From Anticarsia gemmatalis (lineage: Eukaryota > Arthropoda > Insecta > Lepidoptera > Erebidae): a DNA stretch of 64,000 bases. The notes below the pieces were generated by a model. It saw only the letters and a program-made list of their open reading frames with translations. It did not search any database and had not been told where the DNA came from. Where the stretch lies: positions 18,517,001 through 18,581,000 of the forward strand of contig NC_134776.1 in NCBI RefSeq assembly GCF_050436995.1, given 5' to 3'. Shown here piece after piece: positions 11,536-24,700 of the stretch; position 1 is the stretch's first letter; every line of letters begins with the position of its first letter. Made by a program: the position numbers and the translations under genes.

Positions 11536-11846
11536 TAGCAAATATTCTTCAACGTCCCTTTAGTTTTCGCCATATACCACGCCTTTTTCCACAGGGAGAG
11601 GCAAATACCAAATAAAGTCAATTGGTACCATCCTTACAAGCGTTCCTTGCTTCATTCACATCCATACATTATACCTTCATCTTATTCTGCCCTAATTGTC
11701 TAAAACAAAGTTACCTACTTTCATCGTTTTTTTTATCTTAATAGCTGTCCAGATACCTATTTCGTTTTGTCAAAAATTATTAGCATATTCAATCTAATAT
11801 ACATTGCCGTTAAAATTTTGTTAAGGTACGTTAAGTAGGTGTGAGC

Positions 11847-12480
11847 TGTGATAGCCGAGTGGTTTAAGAATTACATGTTCTGACTAACTTACTGAGTGAC
11901 TGACTGATAATCATCGCAGAGCACGAAAATTAGAAACATAAAATTTGGACAAAAGGTGCCTTTTTGCAATGGACTCGTACCTAGGCACCGACAAACGATT
12001 GATTTTTAATTCCATCCCTAAAGGAGTAAAATAGGGGATAAAAGTTAGTACTGAAGTTCGTCATTTTCGAATTTAGACGCGTAAAATTACATACTAGGTG
12101 GATTTTCAGTGACATCAAAAAACATCCCAAAATAGGTTAGTTTGTTTGAGAAGCTAAAATGTAAAACTTTATTTAAAGGATGAAGTACCATTAAATACAT
12201 AAATACGTGTTTCGTTGCTTTTAGAAAATCATCCACTGAGGGCTTAAAATATGGGATGAAATTTTGTAGGAAGTTTGTTTTTTTTGGGCTCGAAGCATAA
12301 AAATATTTTTATGCCTAGGTATATCAATAAAACTAAATAAATGTAGCTATTTCAGTGTTGTCAGAAAATAATATCCTACGCGTTAGATAGGGTATGAATG
12401 ATGAAAGTGTATAATGGAGTTCTTTTGTTTTTAGAGGCACAAAGTACCTAGAGGTTTTAAGCTAAGTGCTCATTGGTCCG
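11847..12480. repeat. Probable degenerate transposon relic
   Basis: It opens with a SINE-like A box (TGATAGCCGAGTGGTTTAAG), but no B box follows. Next come ACTGACTGATAATCATCGCA and a moderately AT-rich stretch without open frames. The short ACTGACTGA-type run before an ATCATCGC block is a common feature of moth repeats. Boundaries are uncertain. Confidence 0.35.
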
Positions 12481-13042
12481 GCCGTGATTATCCGTCATAC
12501 CGACCCATGGTGATATAATATAATATCAGCTAATCGAAGACATTAACATTATCAATATTTAAACGCCAACTGAAAATTACCTACCGTAATTTATGGTAGG
12601 TATCTACAAATTTAATTGATTCTTTTTTCTGCTTAATTCCATCAAAGTCATGATTATATTCTTTATATTATAATATTACCTACTCGGTGTGGTCTTTCGA
12701 TTGGAAGAAAATTTTGTGACAGTCTTTTCCGAGTCTTACGTAAAACATGCCGTCTTTTGTTTCATACGATATAGGTACGATGATATAGAGACATTTCACA
12801 GCCATTACCCACGTGAACGTATCTTGAAAAAGCCATAATATCTAATGTATCTATACGTTTTGCAGAAGGGCACCACTTTAATTACCCTACAAACTATTTA
12901 TATGTTTTACAAAGAATATTAAGTACAAATGGTAAACTTCAATGTTAGAACTTACCTTTTTCGTTTCAACTTCTAGTTCTATACTCCGATAGACACTTTT
13001 TTGCAAGTCCTCACTTTTTTTACTTCCATTGCGTAGATATAA

Positions 13043-13509
13043 GCCATCAAAAACATTCTGTAAAAACCTCAAGTCTCGCCGTAAAAAGTGGTGAGATCTA
13101 TATAATATCAAGTCGATAAATCTATTTAGTCTCTACTTAAAGGACCTTCTGTCTTAAGTTATTACGTATGTTATTATCATGCCAATTTAAAAAAAAATAC
13201 CTTTAAAACAAATAGACCGACCTGGTCATCGCATGATTTGATTATTAGTATGTATCACACTACACAGCACGACGAGAAGTTAATGCTCCTGAAATGTTAA
13301 TGGCGAATTTGTGTTTTCTTGCGATGACCAAGTCGATCTATTTGTTTTAAAGGTTTTTTTTTTAAATTGGCATGATAATAACATACGTAATAACTTAAGA
13401 CAGAAGGTCCTTTAAGTAGAGACTAAATAGATTTATCGACTTGATATTATATAGATCTCACCACTTTTTACGGCGAGACTTGAGGTTTTTACAGAATGTT
13501 TTTGATGGC
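13043..13509. repeat. Long inverted repeat, arms about 190 bp, spacer 88 bp
   Basis: The left arm 13043-13232 and right arm 13321-13509 are near-perfect reverse complements. Examples are GGTCATCGC against GCGATGACC at the inner ends and GCCATCAAAAAC against GTTTTTGATGGC at the outer ends. I noticed only a poly-A length difference and a couple of substitutions. No coding sequence lies inside. It could be a fold-back element or a recent local inverted duplication. Confidence 0.85.
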
Positions 13510-16500
13510 ATCTCACTTCTTTTTGTAGAGCGAACATAAGTCCAATTTGTATGGAAAGACGTTTTTTTTTCATAATTCAACATATTTTCCTCTGGGAATG
13601 TTGTTCAGTTTCATGAGCTAAACACCCTTACCCACCCTATACCCCCCTCTCGTTATGCCTAATATAGTAGGTACCTATTTATTTTATTTTCTACAGTAAT
13701 CATAATTCATTAACTGCAAATGTAACCTTGTAATCTTATACATTTATATGAGATTACAAAGTTATTGTTGCAGTTGGTGTATTTAAAAAACTGGATCGAA
13801 ATTAAAAAATATTAGAATTTTCCCATGATAAAGACACTAAACCCTATTTGTATTCAAAATTTTAAGCTTCTAAGTCTGCTAGAAGTACCTTAGACTTTTG
13901 ATGATCGGTGAGTCAGTGAGTCAGTGAATCAGTGAGTGACAAAATTCAAAATTTTAACAAGTTGTCATTCTTAAACTACTGGTTCAAATTGACTGAAATT
14001 TTAAATATACCGTATTTATACAATTACTGATTAGTTGCTGAAAATCCAGGCTTCTTGTTTTATCCACAACGAAATTATAGGGGTGTCAAAAATAGCCCGA
14101 ATTGCTTCGAGAAAAGGATGTTACGGCCGTGCCGCTTTTTTTTTGCTCGACTTGCGGGGGCACTTCCGTGCCCCCAGATAGTATAAACAAATGAACGCCA
14201 AAACTGAATTAACACGAAACGATTTTTTCATTTTTCCCGCCATAAAATTACAAAGCCAGCTCTACAGATCAACGTCACGAAACTCAAGTCACAAGTGACG
14301 CGCACGACACTTTTTCTACGCGTAAATATTTTTGAAACCTGATCTTTTAAGTAAGAGGTAACTCATTTATTTAAGAAAATAATTTATTATGTTGGTAATC
14401 AGCATACAATAGTTTATTTTCCTCATCTTTGTAGATCAGATAAATAAGCTATTTATAAAAAAAATGTATTTTAGAAAAAGCAATGGTTGGTGGTGGGTAC
14501 ACATTTTATAGTTGGTCAGACTAAAAAAATAGTCAAAATATTTCGGCAATAATGATGTACCTACCTATCTATCATGTTCCTATGTCAGATTTTTTTTATA
14601 AATAATAATATTGTTATATTATTATAACCCATTGAGTGGGTATTATAATAATATGAACGGATGCTAATCGTAAAATCTTCACATCAAGAACATAAAATAT
14701 TTTAGATCATCATAATATTATAATATCATTTTTATAATGTATAAAACGCAATAAATAATCATTCAATTATTTTTATTATATACTCATTAACTACCTTTAT
14801 AATTCCGGCTTCAAACACGAACACGACGACAAAAAAAAATAAGTGTTGAACAAGACCAGTCGATGTTTTTTGAAAAAAAGATTGTAATGATGGTTATTAT
14901 TTTAATTATTATCTCTTATATTTAATACTCCAACTAAGTAAATCTTGATATTAAACAGTATCAAGGGTTCCATCACGTTATTTGACACTTTCGTAGTATT
15001 ATGATGTTGAAAGAAGTACAACTTATTACCTATTTAAATTAGGTGGTTGTATTGGTTATTTCGTTTAGCACATCACTAGTACTCTATTAACTTTGTCGGC
15101 CGAAGCTTGTGACAGACATTTTTGAATATTATTTTTAAACATTTGTTTCCAGTAATTATGAGTAAGTAGGTTTATATGTTATAAAAGTTTGGTTTAAAAA
15201 TGATTCATATGTTACTTTTGATCTGTTGTGAGTAAACATTGTTATATTTGATTACACGTGTCGGTATGTATAACATGGGTTTACAATAACTTAGTTAATT
15301 ATGATATATTCATAAAAAAAACTTTGCAATATCATTACTTTGGCATTAATTTATGTGTACCTGTTAGTTTTACACATGTTGGTTTGGTTTTAACATTCAT
15401 ATTTGCTAAATTATTTTTTATAATCTATCATAACGGCTTTTTTTTTCATTGTTGTATCAAAGATGCCTACTTAGTTGACCGGACGCCTTATAAAAAAAAT
15501 GTGTTTACTGTTAACTGCCAGAAATAACTTAATTATATTCATATTGAGCATTATCCGAACTATTTTGAAGAAATGATACAAAACGCGGCTAATTACAAAA
15601 ACAAATGGTGACGAAAATGAGAAATTGTAAATAACATCATTATGACGTCATTAATGCGAATAGATAAACGATGAATTCAATAAAATTTAAAAAAATATGT
15701 TTTTAATAAACTTTTTTCGAAGTGCATAGGAGATATTTTATTAGATATATTAGGTACCTATATATTTGCTTAGTAGTGTAATTATCTATGTAAGAATATA
15801 CATTGTTAATTAAATTAATATATCATACCTACACTAAAAACTTAAAGCCACTAAAAAATTGCAACTAAGTATAATTTTGTTATTTTATGTTATTTATATC
15901 AGTCCAGCACAAGTATGTAATCAAAAATTACTTATAATTTATTGTGAATAAAGCTAAAACATTACCTATCTACAATCAACGCATGGTTAGTATTATAAAC
16001 AAAATAATAACACACTCAATAAATCTATAGTCATGAACAACATGCACAAAAAAAAACAAATGTAGGTAGGTACAGAACTTGTAACAAATGTGCATTACAG
16101 GCTGTTCCTCTCGGATTTTCATTTGTTTTTGGTAATAACATGGCACCCATAAGTCACAGTGCAATGCTAGGTAGTCAAAACTGTCTGCCAGGTTGCAAAG
16201 ATTTGTGTATTCAAATAGAAAAAAAGATATTTAATTCTTTTTTTTTTGTAGGTATGTACTTGCTTTATTCTTTTAACTACACTCATTTTTAATACTATAA
16301 TTATAATTACAGATCTATAAAAATATATTAACATTAACATTTTCATACCTACATACCTAGTTATTTTTTATTAAAAAGTATTGAATAGAAAACTTATTTT
16401 CTTATACAGGGTAGGTATAACAAAACAACCAAATATGTGGGTAGATAAATAGCATATCCTAACTCTAATAAACCTAAGAACCTACCTTAAATTAATGTCA

Positions 16501-16669
16501 ACATTCTCCGAAACATGTCTTAAATTATTATACATAATAGATTTTATTTTCTTTATAAAAAGTTTAAAGCCTCATACCTTGCATCATACCTCTTTGATCT
16601 GATGAATTGTTTAAACAACAATAAATTGATAGTAGGAACCAGTACCTAGATAATATTTCACTTTAACAC
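13510..16669. other. Intergenic AT-rich stretch
   Basis: No convincing gene. There is a short GTGAGTCAGTGAGTCAGTGA run near 13909 and a GC-rich hairpin GGGGGCACTTCCGTGCCCCC at 14156-14175. The open frames at 15258-15527 and 15976-16164 have no recognisable content. Confidence 0.5.
14156..14175. repeat. GC-rich hairpin in AT-rich surroundings
   Basis: GGGGGCAC and GTGCCCCC pair as a perfect 8-bp stem around a 4-base loop. It is probably part of a transposon relic. I see no neighbouring gene that it could terminate. Confidence 0.4.
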
Positions 16670-16793
16670 TCACCGATTTCTGAGTGCATTTAGTTAGTAG
16701 TAGTTAGGTAGTTTATCTTTTCAATAGTGGATTTTGAGTTTAAATACTATTGAATAGATAAACTACCGCTAATTGTACTACAGAAACCGGGGG
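16670..16793. mobile_element. Palindromic MITE, copy 1
   Basis: The left end (ACCGATTTCTGAGTGCATTTAG..TAGTTTATC) is the reverse complement of the right end (GATAAACTACCGCTAATTGTAC..AGAAACCGGGGG). The two arms of about 50 bp fold almost completely. It matches the elements at 60987-61102 and 53866-53914. Confidence 0.8.
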
Positions 16794-17577
16794 TAAGTCC
16801 TATAACTCTATAAGCTGTCCTATAAGGAAGAAACAAAATTACCCTCACATCTATTTTCTTAAAACCATGGAAAATATATATTAAAGTAAATAAGCACATT
16901 CAGCTTCTCTATTACCTGTATAAATTAAAATATTGTCAACAAGAATCTAAATAACTTAAATTCTTACTTAACTTGCCTTTTAGCACTGTTTCAAGTGTAA
17001 TTTACAAATAAATTATGTATCTTCAATTAAAATTTGGAGACATACTATTTTCATTTAAAATTATAATTATATTCAATCAAATATGTCCTGATTGAAATCA
17101 AAATTATGCTTTGAGTAAATTCCTATCTATTCAATATTAATTTATATGCAAAGGAATTAGGCTCACTTTGCATAGGTTTATTTCACATGCCCTTTTCATT
17201 TCTACTTTTTTCAACATTTTGCTTATAATTTTCAGAAGACAGTACTTGCAGATACAGTTTCACTTTATCAATAAGCGTATAGCATACCAGATACTTACAT
17301 CATCTACACACATCTACAAGCTGTGGTGCTAATTGATAACTTATGTAAAATCATTTAGTGATTTTTTTATAAGTATATACTCATTATAAGTGAACCTCTT
17401 CTTTAGCAACTCAGCTTTTTTCAGTATAATGTAAACAGTAAGATCATCAGCCTTATCATTTTCTTGATAATTGTTTATGAGTACTAGTAATTCCTAAAAT
17501 CGCCATCCATCCAATATAAATATATCTTCTTGATCATCTTGGTGATCTAATAAATAAATATAAAATACTAGCTGACC

Positions 17578-17818
17578 CGCGCAACTTCGCTTGCGTTACA
17601 TAAGCGTTAAAAATGTTCCCCGTTTTTGTAACATTTTTCACTGGTACTCTGCTCCTATTGGTAGTAGCGCGATGATATATAGCCAATAACCTTCCTCGAT
17701 AAATGGACTATCTAACACTGAAAGAATTTTTCAAATCGGACCAGTAGTTCCTGAGATTAGCGCGTTCAAACAAACAAACAAACAAATAAACTCTTCAGCT
17801 TTATAATATTACTATAGA
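17578..17818 (-). mobile_element. Helitron-like non-autonomous element, inverted copy
   Basis: Read on the minus strand it starts TCTATAGTAATATTATAAAG, contains GTTTGTTTGAACGCGCTAAT and TGGTCCGATTTGAAAAATT, and ends CAAGCGAAGTTGCGCGGGTC AGCTAG. It is clearly related to 11334-11535 and longer in the middle. Confidence 0.75.
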
Positions 17819-19359
17819 TTTAAACAATACATAGTCTAGCTTAATGCCTTAGACATTCTCTGCCAGTTTACTTATATTTCTTCTTATTACAACAAGAACA
17901 ACTTAAGATAAAAAAGTATAAATTAAAAAAGTGTAAAATACAAACTGACTATATTTAATGTCTTATTAGGTTAATCAATGAAATTACTATGTAGGGTAAT
18001 TAGAATGTTATAACATTCATGTACTAGAAAGACTGTCTTCACATTAACTATTTCAATAGGAATTCTGTACTTTGACTTGAAATCTCTGCTGTAATAGATT
18101 TATAGGCTTGTATTATACCTAACTATTTTTTGTGGTGGTTTTCATTACTCACTATGGACATGTTCAGTCCTTGCAAGTGTTTGACTGGACTATTCTAGAG
18201 ACTTTAGATGCTACAGCTATGGTAAATCTTCCATAATCATAGAACTATGATTTATTAAGAAAAACATAAATATTTATCCCTAATTTGATCCTAAATTGAA
18301 TTTCTCTTGATAACACATTGCAAAATTTTGATTAAAGCTAGCCATGTTGCATTTTAACAATCTGCCAATGAGACACCTAATTGCTTGTCATGTACAAGTT
18401 AAAATCCTCAAAATTAGGCTTTACATCAATATTATCATTTAATTGTAGCTGTAGTCAGCATCAAACATAACATATCTAGGTCTTGCTTTACATTCGAGGC
18501 TAACCTAGAATTCATCATGTATTTGTAGGTCAAGTCACCAATACTGCTGAGTTATTTGATTTTGTTTGTTCAAGATAGTCTATGTATAATTTTACCTATC
18601 TTAGAACATTTAATGCACATACTGCTGTATCATTTGTGCTTGGGAATGCTCAGTATCACTTGGTTAAATGTGACTTGCCAGATCTGATAGATATCATTCG
18701 CTCAAATGCTTTTAATGAAACTAACTCAAATTATTTGCATTATGTAGGTTGCTCGCTTGATGGAGTGTAAATTTAAAGGGTTTGGTATAATGTTACTGTT
18801 ATCAAGAAAAATAGTGAATTTTCATTAGAATTGTCTTTTAGCAAATCACTGAGAGAGCTGTAACTGAAATGCATTGAATCTTTTTCTTATTGAATTGAAA
18901 TTCACCTCAAGTTACTTTCTTTGTCTGAGCGAGCAAATGTATGAATTTGTGTAATTGTGTTGTGTAGTTGTGTTAGGAGAGGTAAATTAAACAAGTTATT
19001 AGGTATACAAGATGTTTATTAGGGTTCTAAATGGTTATGCTCATACATGGGGTTATTAGCTCTAGCAAACATTTCTCAACTAACTGGCGCACTGTTTTCT
19101 TTGCACATGATGTTCTTCCACCTGCTTCCGGCAGCCTTCCTTCAATCGTGATGTGTGACTGGTCCAGGTCTGCTCCACTTCCCTTTGTTCATTCCGCTGT
19201 GTTCACACTGGCGCACGCCGCCCGTGTCGACATGTTGGTGTAGGTCAGCATCGCCCTCTCTGCTGTAGCCGCGCCGCCCCCGCCGCAAAGTAACTCGTCA
19301 AGCTTCACAAATAAAAATGTCTAGCACAAGGACGTGGATGATGCTCGTGGCATACTCTT
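17819..19359. other. Intergenic, no gene seen
   Basis: AT-rich to about 18.9 kb, then more GC-rich from 19.09 to 19.30 kb. The frames at 18582-18770 and 19031-19243 are short and carry no recognisable motif. Confidence 0.5.
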
Positions 19360-19650
19360 CTACTTGAAACGGCGAAATTTGCGTTTGAAGTTGAGCGGGC
19401 TCACCCCCAGCATCTTGATGATGTTCTTTATTCGACGTTTGTGAGCGCGCCGGAATTTAGCTGGCGATTTTATTATTATGACGATGCACACGATCTCGTG
19501 GTCGTTCATCTTGTCAAAGACCATCCATAGGTGTATGTACGGATAGTAGGACCTGTAGCGTCCCGCTAGGGGCGCCGAATTGTTGATACCGACCCCCTCA
19601 CCCCCGCGGCGCCCGATACAATCACAGCGAAATGTAACTTTAACGTCCAT
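19360..19650 (-). CDS. Doubtful small ORF, 96 residues
   Basis: An uninterrupted ATG-to-stop frame in a stretch clearly more GC- and CpG-rich than its surroundings. The predicted protein has a Gly/Arg-rich start (GRRGGEGVG), a hydrophobic middle (EIVCIVIIIKS) and a strongly basic end (KRKFRRFK). No domain is recognised. On the minus strand a GC-rich, promoter-like block lies upstream (19690-19850), and AATAAA lies downstream near 19013. It may be a small gene, the last exon of a gene, or a transposon fragment. Confidence 0.25.
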   Translation of the reverse strand: MDVKVTFRCDCIGRRGGEGVGINNSAPLAGRYRSYYPYIHLWMVFDKMNDHEIVCIVIIIKSPAKFRRAHKRRIKNIIKMLGVSPLNFKRKFRRFK

Positions 19651-21230
19651 TGCATAAGGTTCAAAATGGTTTACACGCTACATATATAGTAACCTGTAGC
19701 GTACCTAGTCGTCTAGGTCTGCGGAGTCTGCGTAGTTGCGATCTGTGCGCTATACGTCCCGATTTATAGTCATCGCAGACTGTCTAGAAAATCAATAGTG
19801 CTCCCGAACCCTAGCCGAAGCTATACGCGTCCTCGGTTTTCAGTAGTCTTTGTTGGTTAGGGAATATTATTAGATTGATATGTGATGTAAGTGCAAGTGT
19901 TATGTTTTTGTAATAACTTATTATTTATGAGCTATATTAATTTTATTTTTTTGTGACAAAAAAATATTATATAAGTGTTACGGATAGTGTATATTGGTAC
20001 ATTTACACATTAGTGAGGTCGGCGTAAGAGATTTTGAACCATAGTATAGTATATTTGACGATCATGATCATCACCATCATACACAGGCTCACAACCCACA
20101 TATTGCTAAGTCCCGGGTTCAGGTTCGGTTTGTCCCGATCCTGTGCCAATCTCATCCAGGCGAGCTTCGCATATTTCCTGATATTGTTTTTACCATATTA
20201 CTATTCTGTATTAACTTACTCGTATTATTGTACTTACTATAAGACGTATAATATTCTTTCCCTGTGTGTACATAACATAAACTGCCTTTTTTTAAATAGT
20301 GATACGTATTTCGTTCTACTTAGTTGCCATTTCAAAATAACGGTGCCTTTCGCTAGTCATAGTCAACGGCCGTTAGTCGTTACGACGTTTACAAACTACC
20401 GTCAATTGTTCTCATTACCTCAATTTCATATTTTTAATGAAGTTTGAACTTTTTCCATAACTTAAAATGCGCATGTCTCTTAGAAGGGCGTTACTGCATT
20501 TTTGCGCAACATTCAGCTCGAGGAATCGATACAATTTATTTTTAATCTCCTGTAGCGTAATTGAACCACCCTAATGGCGCAGACTCCGTATGCTCCAGCC
20601 ACTGCCAAGTGGGGGCAGACATCGCTTATTATTAGGACTTGGCTACTTTTTGACTCGGCATTTTTATTTATGACATTTTAATCGATAATGTACGTGATTC
20701 CTTAATTAATGATGTACTTATTATTATGCCTATAAGTCTTGTCTCATATCTACAGACTGCTCAGGAAAAACTTTTTTATGTACTTTGACAAATTTCACTC
20801 CATTACTCAAATTTACCATCGCCTAATAATTCCAAGTTCAGTGATCTTGTCATTGATGTAAATGTATGCACCCCTGACACGAAGGAACTTGCCTTGTTCT
20901 TGCCCTACTTTAAAATCAACAGATTGCAGTAAGCACTGAAGATGCAAACCTCAAATTATCATTTGCCACCCATTTTACATCCGACGCATTTGTGGACTTT
21001 ATGTTCATACGCAGACGGTTCATATTAACGGAGACAAGCCGACCCTGACCAGACTCAAATTCAAATCTTATCGTTTCATAAACATCAAAAGGCACAAGAA
21101 CGATGAGTAAATATTCTTTACATTTCCATAAATGCTAAAAATATTGCGCCGCTAAAAGTCGTCGTATGTAAAGTCCCTTAGTCAGGACATACCGCGCGTC
21201 AACAAATCTATGTTTATCCTTGCATATGTA
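19651..21230. other. Intergenic, no gene seen
   Basis: The first 200 bases are relatively GC-rich, and the rest is mixed AT-rich sequence. The open frame at 20034-20447 (137 codons) is hydrophobic, low in complexity and unrecognised. I judge it non-coding. Confidence 0.45.
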
Positions 21231-21234
21231 TATA

Positions 21235-21470
21235 GTCTGGGACTCTGGGCGTTGCATCCGCGGGAGGGGATGGTGCAAGGGTGGATGCGCGGTCATATCA
21301 ATCTTATTTGATGTGGTATTTAGTTGCAATCAATAACGCAGTTTCCTCGCGACCCCTCAGCCGCCCTAGCTCACCTGGCAGCACGGTCCTAGACTGGCCC
21401 GCGTTTAGTAGAGTTGGCGACGCGCGGACGGCGGCGAGACAAGCGAGCTATGTCCGCCAAAATTAATTAT
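21235..21470 (+). promoter_or_regulatory. CpG-rich block, likely promoter / 5' UTR region of RCC2
   Basis: A GC- and CpG-rich stretch (for example GACGCGCGGACGGCGGCGAG near 21419) stands out from AT-rich sequence, 300-500 bp upstream of the RCC2 coding start. The coding exon is preceded by a consensus acceptor (TTTGTCTGCAG ending 21743). This implies an upstream 5' exon, and this block is the natural candidate. No TATA box was identified. Confidence 0.4.
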
Positions 21471-21757
21471 TCAGCACTCATAGTGTTTGCAGATAATAGT
21501 TCTATTCGAAGAATTAAAAAGTGTAAGCTTATTGCATATGTTAGCCGTCCTTGATTAGGTAATACGTTTCCCCAAAACTGAGCCGTAAATAAACTAGATT
21601 TAGTTTCTGTACTTGGCTGTGGGCTTAGCCTCTAATATATCATTGCAATTACAATGCAAAGTGCAAGTGCGTTCTTATCAAATGCCAAACATTTTCGTTT
21701 GCTCGCGATTGGATTTAGTTTTAAAAGTGTTATTTGTCTGCAGTACCAAGAGGCAGC

Positions 21758-24700
21758 ATGACAAAGGACGGCAAGCTCCTGCCGTACCGCCACCTGACCC
21801 CGCGGAACAGCCGCGCGGGGAAGAAGAAGCCGCGCAAGCCGGTGTCGGAGGACGAAGAAAGCGACGATTCCACCGTGGAGGAGCAGGCTCCTGAAGAACA
21901 GAGGAGCCCCTCGCCGCTGCTTGAAGAACCGACCGTCAAACTACCTGAGGTAAGATATTACCTACCTATGAGTATAAGATACTACGCTTCTATAATTTTC
22001 TCTTTATAACATGTTTATATTTGTTAAACAGGAGGTACTGAAGACCTTGTACAAGACGCCGGGAGTGCTGATGATCGCTGGGCTGGTCTCCTGGGAGATG
22101 GTCGCCCGCCGGGACAACAACCCGACCAAGAGGACTCACCCTAATCTCTACACTTTCCACAAATTCACTGATCGCCGGGTGAGTGCACGAGGTTCTTCAT
22201 TCTACTTTACGCGGTATTTCTTGCTCTTTCAGTGCTATAAACATATCTGCGATAAAACGATTCATATTGTTCTTTAACTGCTCTTACTTGCTGGTATGGG
22301 CATTTTTTTTCTCAACTTCTTAATATTAGCATGGTATTTGACTTGAGAATAGGTTCCTTTACTGTGCGACTAGTATTATAACATGACTTTTTATTAACAA
22401 AAATACAATGAATGTGGTTTGTTTCAGTACCGCTTCATAGCCAGTCACTGCTCGGCTGGCCACTCCGTACTGGTGACAGAAGACGGCGAAGCTTACACCT
22501 TTGGTATGTATAAACTGATTGCGAAGTTAAGACAACTGTTCGTCAATGAAGTTCATTATTTTTGATGAGTGCGCGCGATGGTCTTCATACATTATAACTT
22601 ATTATGAAGTTACCAATTTATTGTATAGTTGCCTATTTAGTTTTGTTGAATTTCACATCAGCTGGACATCTATATAATCCACAGAAATTAAATTGTATTG
22701 AAAAAGCAAGGACATTTTTTCTGAGAAGTTTTCTTCTATTCGATTAATGGCATATTTTGTATAAACAGGTCGAAACACATGCGGCCAGCTGGGCTTCGGC
22801 GACACGACCACGCGCAACGTGCCGGAGCCAGTGCCGGGGCTGCGGGGCAAGAACATCATCCATGCCGCCGTCGGCAGACACCACACTTTGTTCGTCACAG
22901 GTACTTATATACCTTTATTCGTTATTTACCTTACAGAAACAAAGAAAATTAAATACGGCTCTCTCTCTAGTCAGTGGTCACAATGATCTCAATTAAATGA
23001 ATCAACTTGCTGCAATAGTATATATGCCTTCAGCTGATACATCTCTTGCAACCATCGGAGCCGTTTCATTCAATACAAGTAATTTTTCATACAGTCTACC
23101 GAGCTGTACCAACTTTAATATTCAACATGCTATTAGCCTAATAGAATGGCTAGATAACTAAGTAACACATCTAATATCTAAGATACTACAATAATCACTC
23201 TATTAGATATATCTTTTTTCAAGAAATCAACTCAGCCTTTCCGCCTCTAATAGTCACATAGTTAAATTAGTATAACCTTAACATATTTTCTTTCAGGAAA
23301 CAACAATAAAGATTAATAAAAAAGCTTGCGTTTTATTCTATGAAACCCTAACATTATTCACTATGTGATTTAGCACCCGATACAAGTATGTTCGTAACAT
23401 GACTGTTATTTCAACAGATACGGGCACGGTGTACGCTTGCGGAGATAACAAGTGCGGCCAGTGCGGGCTCGGCAACACCACGCCCCAGATCCTCAAGCCG
23501 ACTAGGATCCGATACACGTAATTTACTCTTTTCTTTATATTACATTCATGATAGGTTCAATGAACCATGCCGTGGTTCTTTAAGACAGCATCATCAATCA
23601 TACAAACTCCAGATATAACAAACATTTTCTGTGAATAAAAATAATTTGAATTTGAAACACAGATTATTCCTACTCTCTAATTTGTATTTTGAATGAACGC
23701 TACTGATTTATAAATCTCATGTATTTTTTAGGAAGGCGAATCCTTAGTGCTATCCTTTGCTCAACTCACATGTCAACCGGTGTATTTACAATAGCCCAGA
23801 ATTATAACCTGTCCACATTAGCGATATAAAGTAATAGGGTCACTCACTATTGCATGGAACTTACATTATAAACGTCAAAACGTCAGCTCTGCCTACGTAT
23901 GTTACAAATTCTACAATGTACTGTAAGTTTCTCTTGTGTGGCAGCGGCGCTCCGGTGGTGAAGGTGGGCTGCGGCGCGGAGTTCTCCATGATCCTGGACT
24001 GCAACGGCTCCCTGCACTCCTTTGGGCTGCCCGAGTATGGACAACTTGGTAAGAACACTTTTTATATGTGTGGAAATAAATAAAAAGTGAAATGAGTTTT
24101 ATTATACCCTTATAATATATTAAGGAGAGGTAGAAGTGTGTTATCAGATTACTCAGATCAATGTATATTTTGGTACTTGTAATGTTTGTGCTTTCTATTT
24201 TATCATCTCAATACCACAGGCATTTCTGTGTTAGGGTCACTCACATCTTGCGGCTGATTGGCAATGTTGCTGAGCGAAATTACATTTTTATCCACAGAGT
24301 ACCAGGGCATTTCAGTGATTTTACTATAATCCAGTTTCAGGGTTACATGGGACAATCTTAAGTTGATATATCAGTGGGTGATTTGTATTGATAAGCCCTT
24401 AGAGAAAATATTACATTGTTGTATTCAAGGATTTTAGTGGTTGAACTGTATTCAGGTTCACACGGGATAATCTTAGTTTGATCTGTCGGTGGCTGATTTG
24501 CAATTATAAGTGCTTTGGGTTTTATTACATTGTTTGTTCCCCTATTTTAGTGTTTAAACTGTATTGTAGATACTCAGATCATTTTTGGGTTGATCTATTG
24601 GTGGCTGATTTAATGACGTTATCAATGGTATTCCGGAGTAGTTTAGTTATATACACGGGTAACTTAGGTTGATGTATTGATGGACTTGCTATGATAAGTC

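Noticed and set aside
20034..20447. A 137-codon plus-strand frame
   Set aside because: It is hydrophobic and Tyr/Leu/Ser-rich with AT-rich codons, has no recognisable motif, and lies in intergenic DNA. It looks like a chance frame.
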